DNA of 64,000 bases, taken from assembly GCF_005222755.1 (NCBI RefSeq), contig NZ_STGD01000012.1:124001-188000 (forward strand), in the 5' to 3' direction. How positions within the stretch are numbered: the stretch's first letter is position 1; each line of letters opens with the position of its first letter. Positions 18,212 through 26,784 of the stretch are shown piece after piece. Below the pieces are notes generated by a model, which was not told where the DNA came from, made no database searches, and saw only the letters and a list, made by a program, of their open reading frames with translations. Origin of the DNA: Roseomonas sp. HF4. GTDB lineage: Bacteria > Pseudomonadota > Alphaproteobacteria > Acetobacterales > Acetobacteraceae. Both the position numbers and the translations under genes were made by a program.

Positions 18212-18592
18212 ATGAACAGACGATCGCTTCTCGGCGCGGCGCCGCTCGCACTCGTGGCGCTTGGCCTCGGCGCCTGCACGCGCCCTATCTACAACGTCGA
18301 GCGGCGCAACTTCATGAACTCCGGCACTCTCGCGCAGAGGACCGAGCAGATCCGCCGGGCCGGCGGCGGCCTCGGCTGGCAGATGGACCCGATGCGTCCC
18401 GGCCTCATGCGCGCCACGCTCAACCTGCGCAGCCATGTCGCGGTGACCGAGATCGCCTACGACGAGCAGGGCTTCTCGATCCGCTACGTGGACAGCGTGA
18501 ACCTCGACTACGACGGGACCAGCATCCACAAGAACTACAACAGCTGGATCGAGAACCTCGAGCGCGCGATCAGCCAGCAGCCGGTGCCGTGA
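18212..18592 (+). CDS. Small lipoprotein, paralogue 1 of 2
   Basis: 126 residues. The signal peptide (MNRRSLLGAAPLALVALGL) ends in a lipobox with C22. The mature domain has the conserved words MRPGLMRAT, SIRYVDSVNLDYDG and IHKNYNSW. Its function is unknown. The gene at 20776-21171 encodes a clear paralogue sharing these three words. A GGGAGAGAG ribosome site precedes the ATG. The 3' end overlaps the convergent FAD enzyme gene by 23 bases. Proximity to the aryl-polyene-like genes suggests, but does not prove, an envelope role in that pathway. Confidence 0.85.
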   Translation: MNRRSLLGAAPLALVALGLGACTRPIYNVERRNFMNSGTLAQRTEQIRRAGGGLGWQMDPMRPGLMRATLNLRSHVAVTEIAYDEQGFSIRYVDSVNLDYDGTSIHKNYNSWIENLERAISQQPVP

Positions 18593-19913
18593 CGCGCTCC
18601 GGCACGGGGGGGCGGACCCTGACCAGCCCCTCCGCCCGCAGGCGATAGCCGCAGCGGTGCGCCAGGCTCAGCATGTAGTAGGCCGCCTTGAAGGCGAGCA
18701 CGGGCGGCTGGCGGTTGAGCCTGGCGTGGACGTCGCCGGCGAGCAGGCTGACCAGCCCGTCGCGCATGCGGAAGGTATTGTTGGGCGCCATGAACATGTC
18801 GCGCAGCACGGGCCGGTTGATGCGGTAGATCAGCCAGGACAGCGCATCGATCGCGCCCTTCACCTTGCGTTCGAAGGCGCGCGCCAGCGGCGCCGCGCCC
18901 GCCGGGTCGTCGAGCCAGGCATCGGCGACGTCCGCGCCCATCTCCGCGCTCGTCATCGCGAGCAGTACGCCCGACGAGAAGACCGGGTCGAGGAAGGCAT
19001 AGGCGTCGCCCGCCATCAGCCATCCGTCCCCGTGCATGACCGAGGAGGCGTAGGAGTAGTTGCCCGTGAAGGTGGCCGCGCCGAGCGGCACCGCGTGCTC
19101 CATCCGGCGCGCCACCGAGGGCACGGCGGCCAGCGCGGCGTGGAGGAACGCATCCACGCTGCCCTGGCGCCGCTTGAAGAAGCCGGCATTGGAGACGAGG
19201 CCTATGCTGGTCACGCCGTCCGGCAGCGGGATCATCCAGATCCAGCCTTCGTCGAACAGGTGGACGGTGATGTTGCCGTCGGGTTCGTCCGCGAAGGGAA
19301 GCACGCCGCGGAAATGGCCGTAGATCGCGGCGGTGTTGTTGTGCGGGTTGCGCGCCTTGCTGCCCATGGCGCCGGCCAGGAAGGTGTCGCGGCCCGAGGC
19401 GTCGATCACGTAGCGCGCGCGGAAGGCGTGCGGCGCGCCGCCATCCTCCCGCGCCACGACGCGGTGCCCGGCGCGGGCGTCGAGCGCCACATCCAGCACG
19501 CGCATCCCGTCCCGGGCATCGGCGCCGGCGCGGCGCGCGCGGTCGAACAGCAGCGCGTCGAACCCGGCGCGGGGCACCTGGTACGAATGGGTGTAGGCTT
19601 GGTTCAGCCCGGCGGCGAAGGAGAAGGCGGTGTGCCCCCCGTGCTCGTCCGACACGAAGCGGGCGCCCGGCTTGAACACGCCAAGCGCCGCGACCTCCTC
19701 CCGTACGCCGAGGCGCTCGAAGATGCGGAGGTTGAGCGGCAGCAGGCTCTCCCCGATATGGAAGCGCGGGTGGCGGTCCTTCTCGAGCAGCACGACGCGG
19801 CGGCCCTTTTCCGCCAGCAGCGTCGCGGCAGTGGAGCCAGCCGGCCCGCCGCCGATCACGAGCACGTCGCAGGCGGTCTCGGGCAGGGGCTCGGCAGCGT
19901 GATCGAACGGCAT
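18570..19913 (-). CDS. FAD-dependent oxidoreductase, tryptophan-halogenase-like
   Basis: 447 residues. FAD-binding GGGPAGS at 21-27, GESLLPL at 54-60, DASGR at 171-175 and the GDAYAFLDPVFSSG block place it in the flavin halogenase/geranylgeranyl-reductase-like family. Two features of true flavin halogenases are kept: a lysine in VFKPGARF (K81, at the position of the catalytic Lys79 of PrnA) and WIWMIP (224-229), which fits WxWxIP. Related enzymes occur in aryl-polyene and flexirubin loci, often without shown halogenation. An alternative start is GTG 19919. Confidence 0.82.
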   Translation of the reverse strand: MPFDHAAEPLPETACDVLVIGGGPAGSTAATLLAEKGRRVVLLEKDRHPRFHIGESLLPLNLRIFERLGVREEVAALGVFKPGARFVSDEHGGHTAFSFAAGLNQAYTHSYQVPRAGFDALLFDRARRAGADARDGMRVLDVALDARAGHRVVAREDGGAPHAFRARYVIDASGRDTFLAGAMGSKARNPHNNTAAIYGHFRGVLPFADEPDGNITVHLFDEGWIWMIPLPDGVTSIGLVSNAGFFKRRQGSVDAFLHAALAAVPSVARRMEHAVPLGAATFTGNYSYASSVMHGDGWLMAGDAYAFLDPVFSSGVLLAMTSAEMGADVADAWLDDPAGAAPLARAFERKVKGAIDALSWLIYRINRPVLRDMFMAPNNTFRMRDGLVSLLAGDVHARLNRQPPVLAFKAAYYMLSLAHRCGYRLRAEGLVRVRPPVPERVTAPAAG

Positions 19914-19973
19914 GTCCACTAGGTCCGGTCCGGTTTCGTCGCTACAAGCCGGAACGATACCATCCGGAAGGCC

Positions 19974-20792
19974 GTGACCGAAGCAACCATCGCGATGTCG
20001 GTGCCCGCCCCCCCTCCTGCGGCCGACCCGCACGGAGTCGCGGTGGTCGTGCCCGCCTTCCAGGAAGGCGCGACGATCGCCGCGGTGGTCGAGCGCATCC
20101 GCCGCGTCCTGCCCGGCGCGCCGCTGCTCGTGGTGGATGACGGCTCGACCGACGGCACGGCGGCGGCGGCCGCCGCGGCGGGGGCCGAAGTGCTGGCCCT
20201 GCCCGCGAACCAGGGCAAGGGCGCGGCGCTGCGCCACGGCATGCGCGCGGCGCTGGCGCGGGGCGCGGCCTACGTGGCGACACTGGACGGCGACGGCCAG
20301 CACCGGCCGGAGGACCTGCCGCGCCTCGTCACGCTGGCGCGACCGGACCGCATCGTCATCGGGTCGCGCCGCGGGGCACCCGGCCAGCCTGCGGCCCGGC
20401 GCCGCGCCAACCGGGTGGCGGATTTCTGGGTCTCCTGGGCCGCGGGCCATGCGGTGGCGGACAGCCAGTCCGGCTTCCGCATCTACCCGATGGCCGCGCT
20501 CGCCGCGCTCGACGACTACGAAGGCCGCGCGCGGCGCTTCTCCTTCGAGAGCGAGATCCTGATCGACGCCGCGCGCGCCGGCATCACGACCGTCGCGGCC
20601 GATATCCCGGCCCTGTACGCGGGCACGCTGCGCCGACCGAGCCACTTCAGACCCGTTGCGGATATCGCGGGCATCGTGATGATGGTCGCGGGCAAGTTGC
20701 TCGCGCGCGGGATGGACCCGGCCGGGCTGCGCCGCAGCCTGGCTGGCCGACGGCGCCTGGGACAGGAGGGACGGGATGATCCACCGACGTGA
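19974..20792 (+). CDS. Family 2 glycosyltransferase (DPM1-like)
   Basis: 272 residues of GT-A fold: VAVVVPAFQEG, then DDGSTDGT and the metal-binding DGDGQH, then SGFRIYP. It resembles polyprenyl-phosphate hexosyltransferases (dolichol-phosphate-mannose synthase type) but lacks C-terminal membrane helices. It is divergent from the FAD enzyme, with about 60 bases between starts, and overlaps the following lipoprotein gene by 17 bases. A GT2 enzyme is a frequent member of aryl-polyene loci, where it is thought to modify the head group or anchor. A second in-frame start is ATG 19995. Confidence 0.88.
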   Translation: MTEATIAMSVPAPPPAADPHGVAVVVPAFQEGATIAAVVERIRRVLPGAPLLVVDDGSTDGTAAAAAAAGAEVLALPANQGKGAALRHGMRAALARGAAYVATLDGDGQHRPEDLPRLVTLARPDRIVIGSRRGAPGQPAARRRANRVADFWVSWAAGHAVADSQSGFRIYPMAALAALDDYEGRARRFSFESEILIDAARAGITTVAADIPALYAGTLRRPSHFRPVADIAGIVMMVAGKLLARGMDPAGLRRSLAGRRRLGQEGRDDPPT

Positions 20793-21171
20793 CGCGCTGC
20801 GCCGCAGCATGCCGGTCCTGGTCGCCGTGGGGGCGGGCCTCGGCCTCGGCGCCTGCCGCGCGGAGCCGCTCTACCAGAGCACGAATGGCCAGTTCCAGGG
20901 CCGCGGCAGCCTTGCCGAGCGCGAGGCGCTCATCCGTCGCGCCGCGGCGTCCCAGGGCGGCTGGTCGGTGCAGTCCATGCGCCCGGGGCTGCTGCGCGCC
21001 ACCAACACCTGGCGCAGCCACCAGATGACGGTGGACATCGCCTTCGACGTCCGCACCTTCACCATCCGCTATGTGAACAGCGTCAACCTCGACTACGACG
21101 GCACCCGCATCCACCAGGCCTACAATGGCCGCGTGCAGGGACTGGAACGCGCCATCCTGCAGGGCGGCTAG
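20776..21171 (+). CDS. Small lipoprotein, paralogue 2 of 2
   Basis: 131 residues. The N-terminal signal has lipobox LGLGAC with C27. The mature part repeats the words of the 18212 protein (MRPGLLRAT, TIRYVNSVNLDYDG, IHQAYNG). A strong AGGAGGG site sits 5 bases before the ATG, inside the end of the glycosyltransferase gene. The two copies bracket the FAD enzyme and glycosyltransferase genes, so they probably arose by duplication around this locus. Function unknown. Confidence 0.85.
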   Translation: MIHRRDALRRSMPVLVAVGAGLGLGACRAEPLYQSTNGQFQGRGSLAEREALIRRAAASQGGWSVQSMRPGLLRATNTWRSHQMTVDIAFDVRTFTIRYVNSVNLDYDGTRIHQAYNGRVQGLERAILQGG

Positions 21172-21218
21172 GCCATTCTTCGCCTGACCGGCACCGGCCC
21201 GGCGGGCAGGACGCCGCC

Positions 21219-21920
21219 CTACGCCATCCCGCCGTTGATCGAGACGGTCTGCCCCGTGATGTAGCCGGCGCGGTCCGAACAGAGGAAGGCGACCAGGTCC
21301 GCCACTTCCTCGGGCCGGCCGAGCCGCCGCGCGGGCACCATTTGCCGCACCGTCTCGGGCGGCACGGCGGCGGCGATGGCCGGGCTCTCGATCAGCCCGG
21401 GCGCGACCGCGTTGACCGTCACGCCGCGCGGCGCGCATTCCAGCGAGAGCGCCCGCACCGCCCCGATCAGCCCCGCCTTGGCCGCCGCGTAGTTCGCCTG
21501 GCCGCGGTTGCCCATGATGGCCGAGACCGAGGACATCGCCACGATCCGCCCGTGCCGCGTGCCCATCATCGGCAGCAGCAGCGGCCGCGCCACATGGAAG
21601 AACCCGTCGAGCGAGACCGCCATGACGCGGCGCCACTGCGCCTCGGTCATGGCGGCCATCGGCACGTCCTCATGCGCACCGGCATTGTGGACCAGCACCT
21701 GGATGGGACCGGCCTCGAGCAGCGCCTCGCAGGCCACGCGGGCGGCGTCGTGGTCGGTGATGTCGAAGGCGAGGCTCCCGCCGTCGATCTCGGTTGCCAG
21801 CGCGGCGGCGCGCCCGGCGTTGGCATGGGCATGGACGACCACGCGGAAGCCGTCGCGCGCGAGCGCCCGGCATATCGCCTGGCCGAGCGGGCTCGTCCCG
21901 CCGGTGACGAGGGCGCGCAT
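21219..21920 (-). CDS. 3-ketoacyl-ACP reductase (FabG/ApeQ-like)
   Basis: 233-residue short-chain dehydrogenase: NADPH loop TGGTSPLG (6-13), VHNAG (78-82), catalytic S131, Y144 and K148 (YAAAK), and the FabG-type C terminus GYITGQTVSINGG. It reduces 3-ketoacyl-ACP. It is the last gene of the ketosynthase/dehydratase operon, so it fits ApeQ of aryl-polyene pathways rather than housekeeping FabG. Unlike the other joints of this operon, it is separated from the upstream gene by 157 bases of hairpin repeat and has no clear ribosome binding site. Confidence 0.87.
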   Translation of the reverse strand: MRALVTGGTSPLGQAICRALARDGFRVVVHAHANAGRAAALATEIDGGSLAFDITDHDAARVACEALLEAGPIQVLVHNAGAHEDVPMAAMTEAQWRRVMAVSLDGFFHVARPLLLPMMGTRHGRIVAMSSVSAIMGNRGQANYAAAKAGLIGAVRALSLECAPRGVTVNAVAPGLIESPAIAAAVPPETVRQMVPARRLGRPEEVADLVAFLCSDRAGYITGQTVSINGGMA

Positions 21921-21935
21921 CACCGCGGGACGAAT

Positions 21936-22060
21936 GGGGGGGAAGGGAACTTCCCCCCCATGCCCCCCCAACCTTCTTTGGCATTTGGCACCTGACGCCG
22001 GGGACGGGTGCCAGGAAACCAAGAAAGGGAGGGGGTGCGGGGGAGGTTCACCCTCCCCCG
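21936..22060. repeat. Intergenic hairpin repeat, family A copy 3 (three dyads)
   Basis: Three dyads lie between the dehydratase and ketoreductase genes. A perfect 10-base stem (GGGGGGGAAG/CTTCCCCCCC, loop GGAA) occupies 21936-21959. An imperfect dyad of about 20 bases pairs TTCTTTGG...GGCACC with GGTGCC...CCAAGAAA around 21972-22026. An 8-base stem GGGGGAGG/CCTCCCCC occupies 22039-22059. The first lies directly upstream of the ketoreductase start. Confidence 0.7.
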
Positions 22061-22077
22061 CCGCTTGTCCTGTGCGA

Positions 22078-22503
22078 TCATGCCAGCACCACCGTCGCGC
22101 GCCCGGCCAGCACCACCCGCCCGCCGCCGCGCACCTCGAAGCCGTAGATGAAGCCGCGGCTCTCCCGCGCCAGCGCCGTTGCCTCGACCGCGAGCGCACC
22201 CGGGATGTCGTCGAGCCGCTCAACGGCCAGGGTGACGCCGGACAGGGCCGCGACGAAACCCTCGCCCTGCGGCGCCCCGGCCGTGATGGCGCCGTGCAGC
22301 GCCATCGCCTGCAGCCCGTACTCGAGGCCCGAGACGGCCGGCAACGCGCCATCCCGCCGCAGCGGGTTGGCCGCGTCGTGATGCGTCCCGGTCTCGCAGG
22401 CGATGCGCCCGGCGTCGCAGGCCACCACGCGCTCGAGCAGGCACATCGCCCCCTGGTGCGGGATGAGGCGCGCGATCGCCTCCCGCGTCGCGGGCAGCGT
22501 CAT
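22078..22503 (-). CDS. 3-hydroxyacyl-ACP dehydratase (ApeP-like hotdog)
   Basis: 141 residues. The N-terminal LIPHQGAMCLLERV carries the hotdog active-site histidine (H16), followed by the central helix SGLEYGLQAMALHGAI. This PHxGxMxLLDRV type is typical of ApeP and other polyene dehydratases and distinct from FabZ's HFPGxP. Its start overlaps the stop of the upstream gene (ATGA). Role inferred: removing water in each elongation cycle to give the conjugated double bonds. Confidence 0.85.
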   Translation of the reverse strand: MTLPATREAIARLIPHQGAMCLLERVVACDAGRIACETGTHHDAANPLRRDGALPAVSGLEYGLQAMALHGAITAGAPQGEGFVAALSGVTLAVERLDDIPGALAVEATALARESRGFIYGFEVRGGGRVVLAGRATVVLA

Positions 22504-23288
22504 GGCGCCACGGTCACGCGCAGGCACGCGTCCTCCAGCATCGGCAGCCGCACCTCCGCGCGGCTGCCGACCGCCAACGCCGCGAGCAGCGGCAGCGCCC
22601 GCGCGACCGGATTGGCATCGTGCAACGCCGCCAGCGTGGCGGGCAGCGCCGGCGGCGGCGCGGCGCCGTCCTCCGGAGCCAGCGTGAACCGACCGCGCCC
22701 GCCGCCCGCGGGTGCCAGCACCATCGCCACCGCGAACATCTCCGAGGTCGGCCGCAGCGCATCCAGCGGCGGCGGCATCGGCACGTCATGCGCCACGAAC
22801 AGGATGGGCCGGCCGAGTGCCGCCGCCTGCGCCGCAGCATGCAGCAGCCCCGTGGCGAACACGCCGTCATGTCCGCCGAGGCTGACCGAAGGCCGCGACG
22901 AGCCGACGGCGATACCCCAGTACCCCGCCGCCGCGTTGTGCACCGAATTGTGGAACTGCGTCGGCGAGATCGCGCCGTCCGGCGTGTGCAGCGCCTCGAG
23001 AATGGAGGTGATGACCAGGCCCTCGCCGTTCGAACTGGCGAAGACCGTGTCGAGTTCCTCCGGCGGCAGGCCGCTGTCCTGAACCGCCTCGGCCGCCACG
23101 GCCAGGGCGAGGCGCACCGAGGGGCCCGTGCGCCGCCGCTCGGTCGCCGGCAGCAGGCTCGGCGCAGGGGGCGTCAATGGTACCGGCTCGTGCGCGACGC
23201 GGCCGGCGAGCACCGCCGCCGCCGCCGACCAGCCCGGCAGGCCGGGGCCGAGCAGGCCGATCCCCAGGATTCCGGCGGCGAGCGTCAC
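22500..23288 (-). CDS. Cys-less ketosynthase-like protein (chain-length-factor/ApeC-like)
   Basis: 262 residues matching the N-terminal ketosynthase-like family found beside ApeO (FASSNGEG, SPTQFHNSVHNAAAGYWGI). Where a ketosynthase has TACSSG it has SLGGHDGVF (137-144), so it has no active-site cysteine. Its position directly after the active ketosynthase, joined by GTGA, suggests the non-catalytic half of a heterodimer that sets chain length. The length is about two thirds of a full ketosynthase, normal for this family. Confidence 0.85.
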   Translation of the reverse strand: MTLAAGILGIGLLGPGLPGWSAAAAVLAGRVAHEPVPLTPPAPSLLPATERRRTGPSVRLALAVAAEAVQDSGLPPEELDTVFASSNGEGLVITSILEALHTPDGAISPTQFHNSVHNAAAGYWGIAVGSSRPSVSLGGHDGVFATGLLHAAAQAAALGRPILFVAHDVPMPPPLDALRPTSEMFAVAMVLAPAGGGRGRFTLAPEDGAAPPPALPATLAALHDANPVARALPLLAALAVGSRAEVRLPMLEDACLRVTVAP

Positions 23289-24469
23289 GGCAGCCGCCCG
23301 ATCACCAGCGCGCAGTTGCTGCCACCGAAGCCGAAGGAATTGGACAGCACGCGCGCAACCGGCGCCGCCTGGTTCGCGACCGCGATGCGCGCGCCGAAGG
23401 CCGGGTCCGGCCGCGCGAGGCCGAGGCAGCCCGGCACCAGCCCGTCCTCGACGCAGATCGCCGCGATCGCCGCCTCCAGCGCGCCGGAGGCGCCGAGCGT
23501 GTGGCCGGTCCAGCCCTTGGTGGACGAACAGGGCACGCCATCGCCGAAGACATGCGCGATGGCGCGGTCCTCCATGGCGTCGTTCGCGCGCGTGCCGGTG
23601 CCGTGCATGTTGACGTAGTCGATCGCCGCCGGCGCGAGCCCGGCGCTGTCCAGCGCCGCGCGCATCGCCGCCACCGCGCCGAGCCCGTCCGGATGCGGGG
23701 AGGACATGTGGTGCCCGTCCGACGACGCACCCGCGCCGAGCAGCCCGATTGCCCCGGCATCGCCCGGCCCCGTGCGTTCCAGCAGCGCGAAGGCCGCCGC
23801 TTCGCCGATGCTGATGCCGTCGCGGTCCTCGGCGCAGGGGCGCGTCGGGCCCTTCGCGAGCAGTTCCAGCGAGCCGAAGCCATTCAGCGTCAGGCGGCAG
23901 AGCGTGTCCGCGCCGCCTACCACCGCGGCGTCCGCAAGCCCCACCGCGATCAGCATCGCCGCATCGAGGAAGGCGCGCGCGCCCGAGGTGCAGGCGGTCG
24001 AGATCGACACGCAGGGCCCCTTCAGCCCGAGCCGCGCGCGCACGTAGCGCGGCAGCGCGTGCAGGTCGTGCGTGCACGCGAAGTCGTAGCCCGTGAGCGC
24101 ACCGTCCGGCCCGCGCCGCGCCCAGGCGCGCTCGGTTTCCTCGATGCCGGAGGTGGAGGTGCCGAGCACGACCGCGACGCGCGCCGCGCCGTGCCGCGCG
24201 GCAGCCGCTTCGACCGCCGTCATGAAGCCGTCCTGCCGCAGCGCGAGTTCCGCGAGGCGCGTGTTGCGGCAGCCGAAGGCGCCGAGCGGCGCGGGCGGAT
24301 CGATCGCCTCGGCCTCGCGCACCCGGCCGATCCAGATGCCGCCCGGCATCGCCGGCAGGTCGCAGGGCGTCAGGCCCGTGCGACGGTCGAGCAGCGCGGC
24401 GCGCGTCGCCCGGAGCCCGACGCCCATGGCGCTGGTCGCGGTGATGGCAGCGATGCGAAGCGGGAGCAT
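23285..24469 (-). CDS. 3-ketoacyl-ACP synthase (FabF/ApeO-like)
   Basis: 394 residues with the full Cys-His-His triad: C160 in STACTSGA, H289 in MHGTGT and H323 in GWTGHTLGASG, plus the C-terminal SNSFGFGGSN. It performs decarboxylative elongation of an acyl-ACP chain. Chemistry is certain; assignment to an aryl-polyene-type pathway comes from the neighbours (Cys-less partner, PHxG dehydratase, MMPL exporter, LolA-like protein). The start ATG 24469 lies 5 bases after the exporter stop. Confidence 0.92.
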   Translation of the reverse strand: MLPLRIAAITATSAMGVGLRATRAALLDRRTGLTPCDLPAMPGGIWIGRVREAEAIDPPAPLGAFGCRNTRLAELALRQDGFMTAVEAAAARHGAARVAVVLGTSTSGIEETERAWARRGPDGALTGYDFACTHDLHALPRYVRARLGLKGPCVSISTACTSGARAFLDAAMLIAVGLADAAVVGGADTLCRLTLNGFGSLELLAKGPTRPCAEDRDGISIGEAAAFALLERTGPGDAGAIGLLGAGASSDGHHMSSPHPDGLGAVAAMRAALDSAGLAPAAIDYVNMHGTGTRANDAMEDRAIAHVFGDGVPCSSTKGWTGHTLGASGALEAAIAAICVEDGLVPGCLGLARPDPAFGARIAVANQAAPVARVLSNSFGFGGSNCALVIGRLP

Positions 24470-24474
24470 GCCCC

Positions 24475-26784
24475 TCAAGTCGTGGCGTCCCGCCGAGGCG
24501 CCAGGGTGCAGGCGAGCAGGAAGGCGGCCACGACACCGACCGCGACGGTCAGCCCCGTCGCGTGCAGCACCGGCGTGGCGCAGAGCGCGAGCAGGCCGAA
24601 GGTCAGCAGCGTCGTGATCATGCAGGTGATGACGGAACCGAGCGCGCGCGCGGCCTCCTCGTTGCCATCCCGGCCCGAATTCGGCTCGGAACGTGACATG
24701 AACAAGGCATAGTCCATCCCGACGCCGGCCAACAAGAGCGCCGCGGTCAGGTGAAAGACCGTGATCCGCTCGCCCAGCACGGCCAGCGCGGCGAAGGTCA
24801 CGAGTAGCGCGCCCGCCAGCACGCCCGCCACGCGCAGCCCGCCGGCCAGGCCCCGCCCGGCGCCCAGCAGCAGCAGGACCATCACGCCGCCCGCGGCACT
24901 CCAGCGCAGCGCCGTGCCGACCCCGGCGTCGAGCAGCGCCTCGGTCTCCGCCTTGATGTCCACCACCAGCAGGCCGGGCACCGCGGCGGCGGCGCGGCGC
25001 AGCGCCGCCATGTCCTCGATGCCGGAGGGCAGCAGCAGCGCACGCCAGCGCGCGCCCTCCGGCCGCAGCAGCGGCGCGAGGCGCGCCGCGAGGACGGGCG
25101 AAGCGGCCAGGTGGGGCGGCGTCAGCGGCGGCTGCGCGCGCGCCTCGGCCACGGCCGCGAGGAAGGGCGCGAAGGCGCCAGGGCGGAAGGGCAGCCCGGC
25201 CTGCGCGGCCTCGAGCCGCGCCGCCAGCACCTCGGCCGCCGGCAGGGCATCGAGGCGCGCGCGCTGCGTGGCCGCGCTCGGCAGGATGCGGCCCGGGTGG
25301 TCGATGGCGCCGGCCGCGCCCGCGGCCAGCAGCGCGGCGGCGGCGCGCTCGGCGGCCTGCAGCGCCGCCTCGGCATCCGGCGCCGTCAGCGTCAGCACGA
25401 CACGCACGTCGGGCGCGCCGACCTGGCGGCGCAACTCGCCGTCCAGGGCCTGCACCGCGGCCGGCACCGGGCTGAGCGCGGCGAGGTCGCGCTCCAGTCG
25501 CGGCCCGCCCGCCAGCGCCAGCGCCACGGCCACGGCGCCGAGCCCGCCCAGCACCGCACCCCGGCGCGCCGGCAGCCGCAGCAACGCGCGCGAGAGGGCG
25601 TCCGGCAGCGGCCGCACCGGAAGCCCCTCGGGCGGCAGCAGTGCCGGCACCAGCCAGCGCGCCGCCAGCACGGCCGCGATCAACCCGCTCGCGGCGAACA
25701 GCCCGAACTGCGCGAGCCCCGGGAACCCCGCCGCCAGCATCGGTACGAGCCCCGCGACCGAGGTCGCGGCCGCCAGGCGCAGCGTCGGCCAGATGCGTCG
25801 CGCGGCCGTGCGCAGCGCCTCCCCCGGCGCGCGGCCGGTGACGACCAGCAGCGGATAATCCGCCGCGATGCCGAGCGTCGTGATGCCGAAGCCGAGCGCC
25901 GCGCCATGCACGTGCCCGAACACGGCAGCGACGACGAGCGTGCCGGCCAGCGCGCCCGCCGCCAACGCCACGGCCACCACGGCGAGCATGACGGGCGACC
26001 GGTAGCGCCACAGCAGGAAGGCGCCCACCAGCAGCAGCGACAGGATGGAGACGAGCCGCACATCCGCCTGCACCGTCGCCGCCGCCTCCGCCGCGAAGAC
26101 GCCGGGGCCCGAGAGCAGCAGCCGCGCGCCCGGGGGCGGCGCCGCGGCGGCGAAGGCGGCGTGGAAGGCGGCGACGGCCTCGGCCTGCGCATCCGTGTCG
26201 AGGCCGGCCGCGCGGGACTGCGCCAGCAGCAGCGCGCGCGGCCCCTCGGCCATCCAGACGCCATGCGACGTCGCCACGCGCGCCTCCCCCGCCCAGCCGC
26301 GCAACAGGCCGAGGAAGGCGCCGGTCGGGTCGGCGAAGGCGGTGCGGCGCACGAGCGGCGCGGCGGAGGAGCGGAGCCCGTCCAGCACGCCCTCGAGCGC
26401 CGCGCGCAGCGCAGGTTCCGTGAAGGCGTCCGGCCCGGCGGCGGAGAGCGCGTAACGGTGGGCGAACAGCAGCGCCGCCTCCGCCTCCCCCACCAGCAGC
26501 GCGCCGTTCGCGACCATGGCGAAGCGCCCATCCGCCGCCAGCCGCGCGGCCATGGCCTGGGAGATGCGCGCAAGATCGGCTGCTGGCGCGCCCTCGATGC
26601 CCGCCAGCAGCAGCGTCGTGGCCGTGCCGCCGCGCAGTTCCTGCAGCAGGAAGGCGCCCTCGGCGCTCTGCGGCGCGGGTAGGAAGTCGGCGATGTCGCC
26701 ACGGATCTCGACCAGGCGCAGCGTGAGCGCCAGCGCACCGGCCAGCAGCGCGAGCGTGCCGAGCAGCGCGGCCAGCCGCCTCAT
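24475..26784 (-). CDS. MMPL/RND-type exporter (ApeM-like)
   Basis: 769 residues. It has a first helix near residues 5-25, a large periplasmic loop, then five helices around 240-390 and a matching second half with five helices near 630-760, the two-fold RND/MMPL layout. The FHLTAALLLAGVGMDYALF segment near the end is the conserved proton-relay region (GxGxDY). MMPL exporters in aryl-polyene loci move the lipid-linked pigment towards the outer membrane. It is coupled to the LolA-like gene by ATGA. Confidence 0.9.
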   Translation of the reverse strand: MRRLAALLGTLALLAGALALTLRLVEIRGDIADFLPAPQSAEGAFLLQELRGGTATTLLLAGIEGAPAADLARISQAMAARLAADGRFAMVANGALLVGEAEAALLFAHRYALSAAGPDAFTEPALRAALEGVLDGLRSSAAPLVRRTAFADPTGAFLGLLRGWAGEARVATSHGVWMAEGPRALLLAQSRAAGLDTDAQAEAVAAFHAAFAAAAPPPGARLLLSGPGVFAAEAAATVQADVRLVSILSLLLVGAFLLWRYRSPVMLAVVAVALAAGALAGTLVVAAVFGHVHGAALGFGITTLGIAADYPLLVVTGRAPGEALRTAARRIWPTLRLAAATSVAGLVPMLAAGFPGLAQFGLFAASGLIAAVLAARWLVPALLPPEGLPVRPLPDALSRALLRLPARRGAVLGGLGAVAVALALAGGPRLERDLAALSPVPAAVQALDGELRRQVGAPDVRVVLTLTAPDAEAALQAAERAAAALLAAGAAGAIDHPGRILPSAATQRARLDALPAAEVLAARLEAAQAGLPFRPGAFAPFLAAVAEARAQPPLTPPHLAASPVLAARLAPLLRPEGARWRALLLPSGIEDMAALRRAAAAVPGLLVVDIKAETEALLDAGVGTALRWSAAGGVMVLLLLGAGRGLAGGLRVAGVLAGALLVTFAALAVLGERITVFHLTAALLLAGVGMDYALFMSRSEPNSGRDGNEEAARALGSVITCMITTLLTFGLLALCATPVLHATGLTVAVGVVAAFLLACTLAPRRDATT

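Noticed and set aside
21219-24469. Housekeeping fatty acid synthesis cluster (fabF/fabG/fabZ)
   Set aside because: The dehydratase is of PHxG type, a Cys-less ketosynthase partner is present, and an MMPL exporter and LolA-like protein lie in the same operon; acpP, fabD and fabH are absent.
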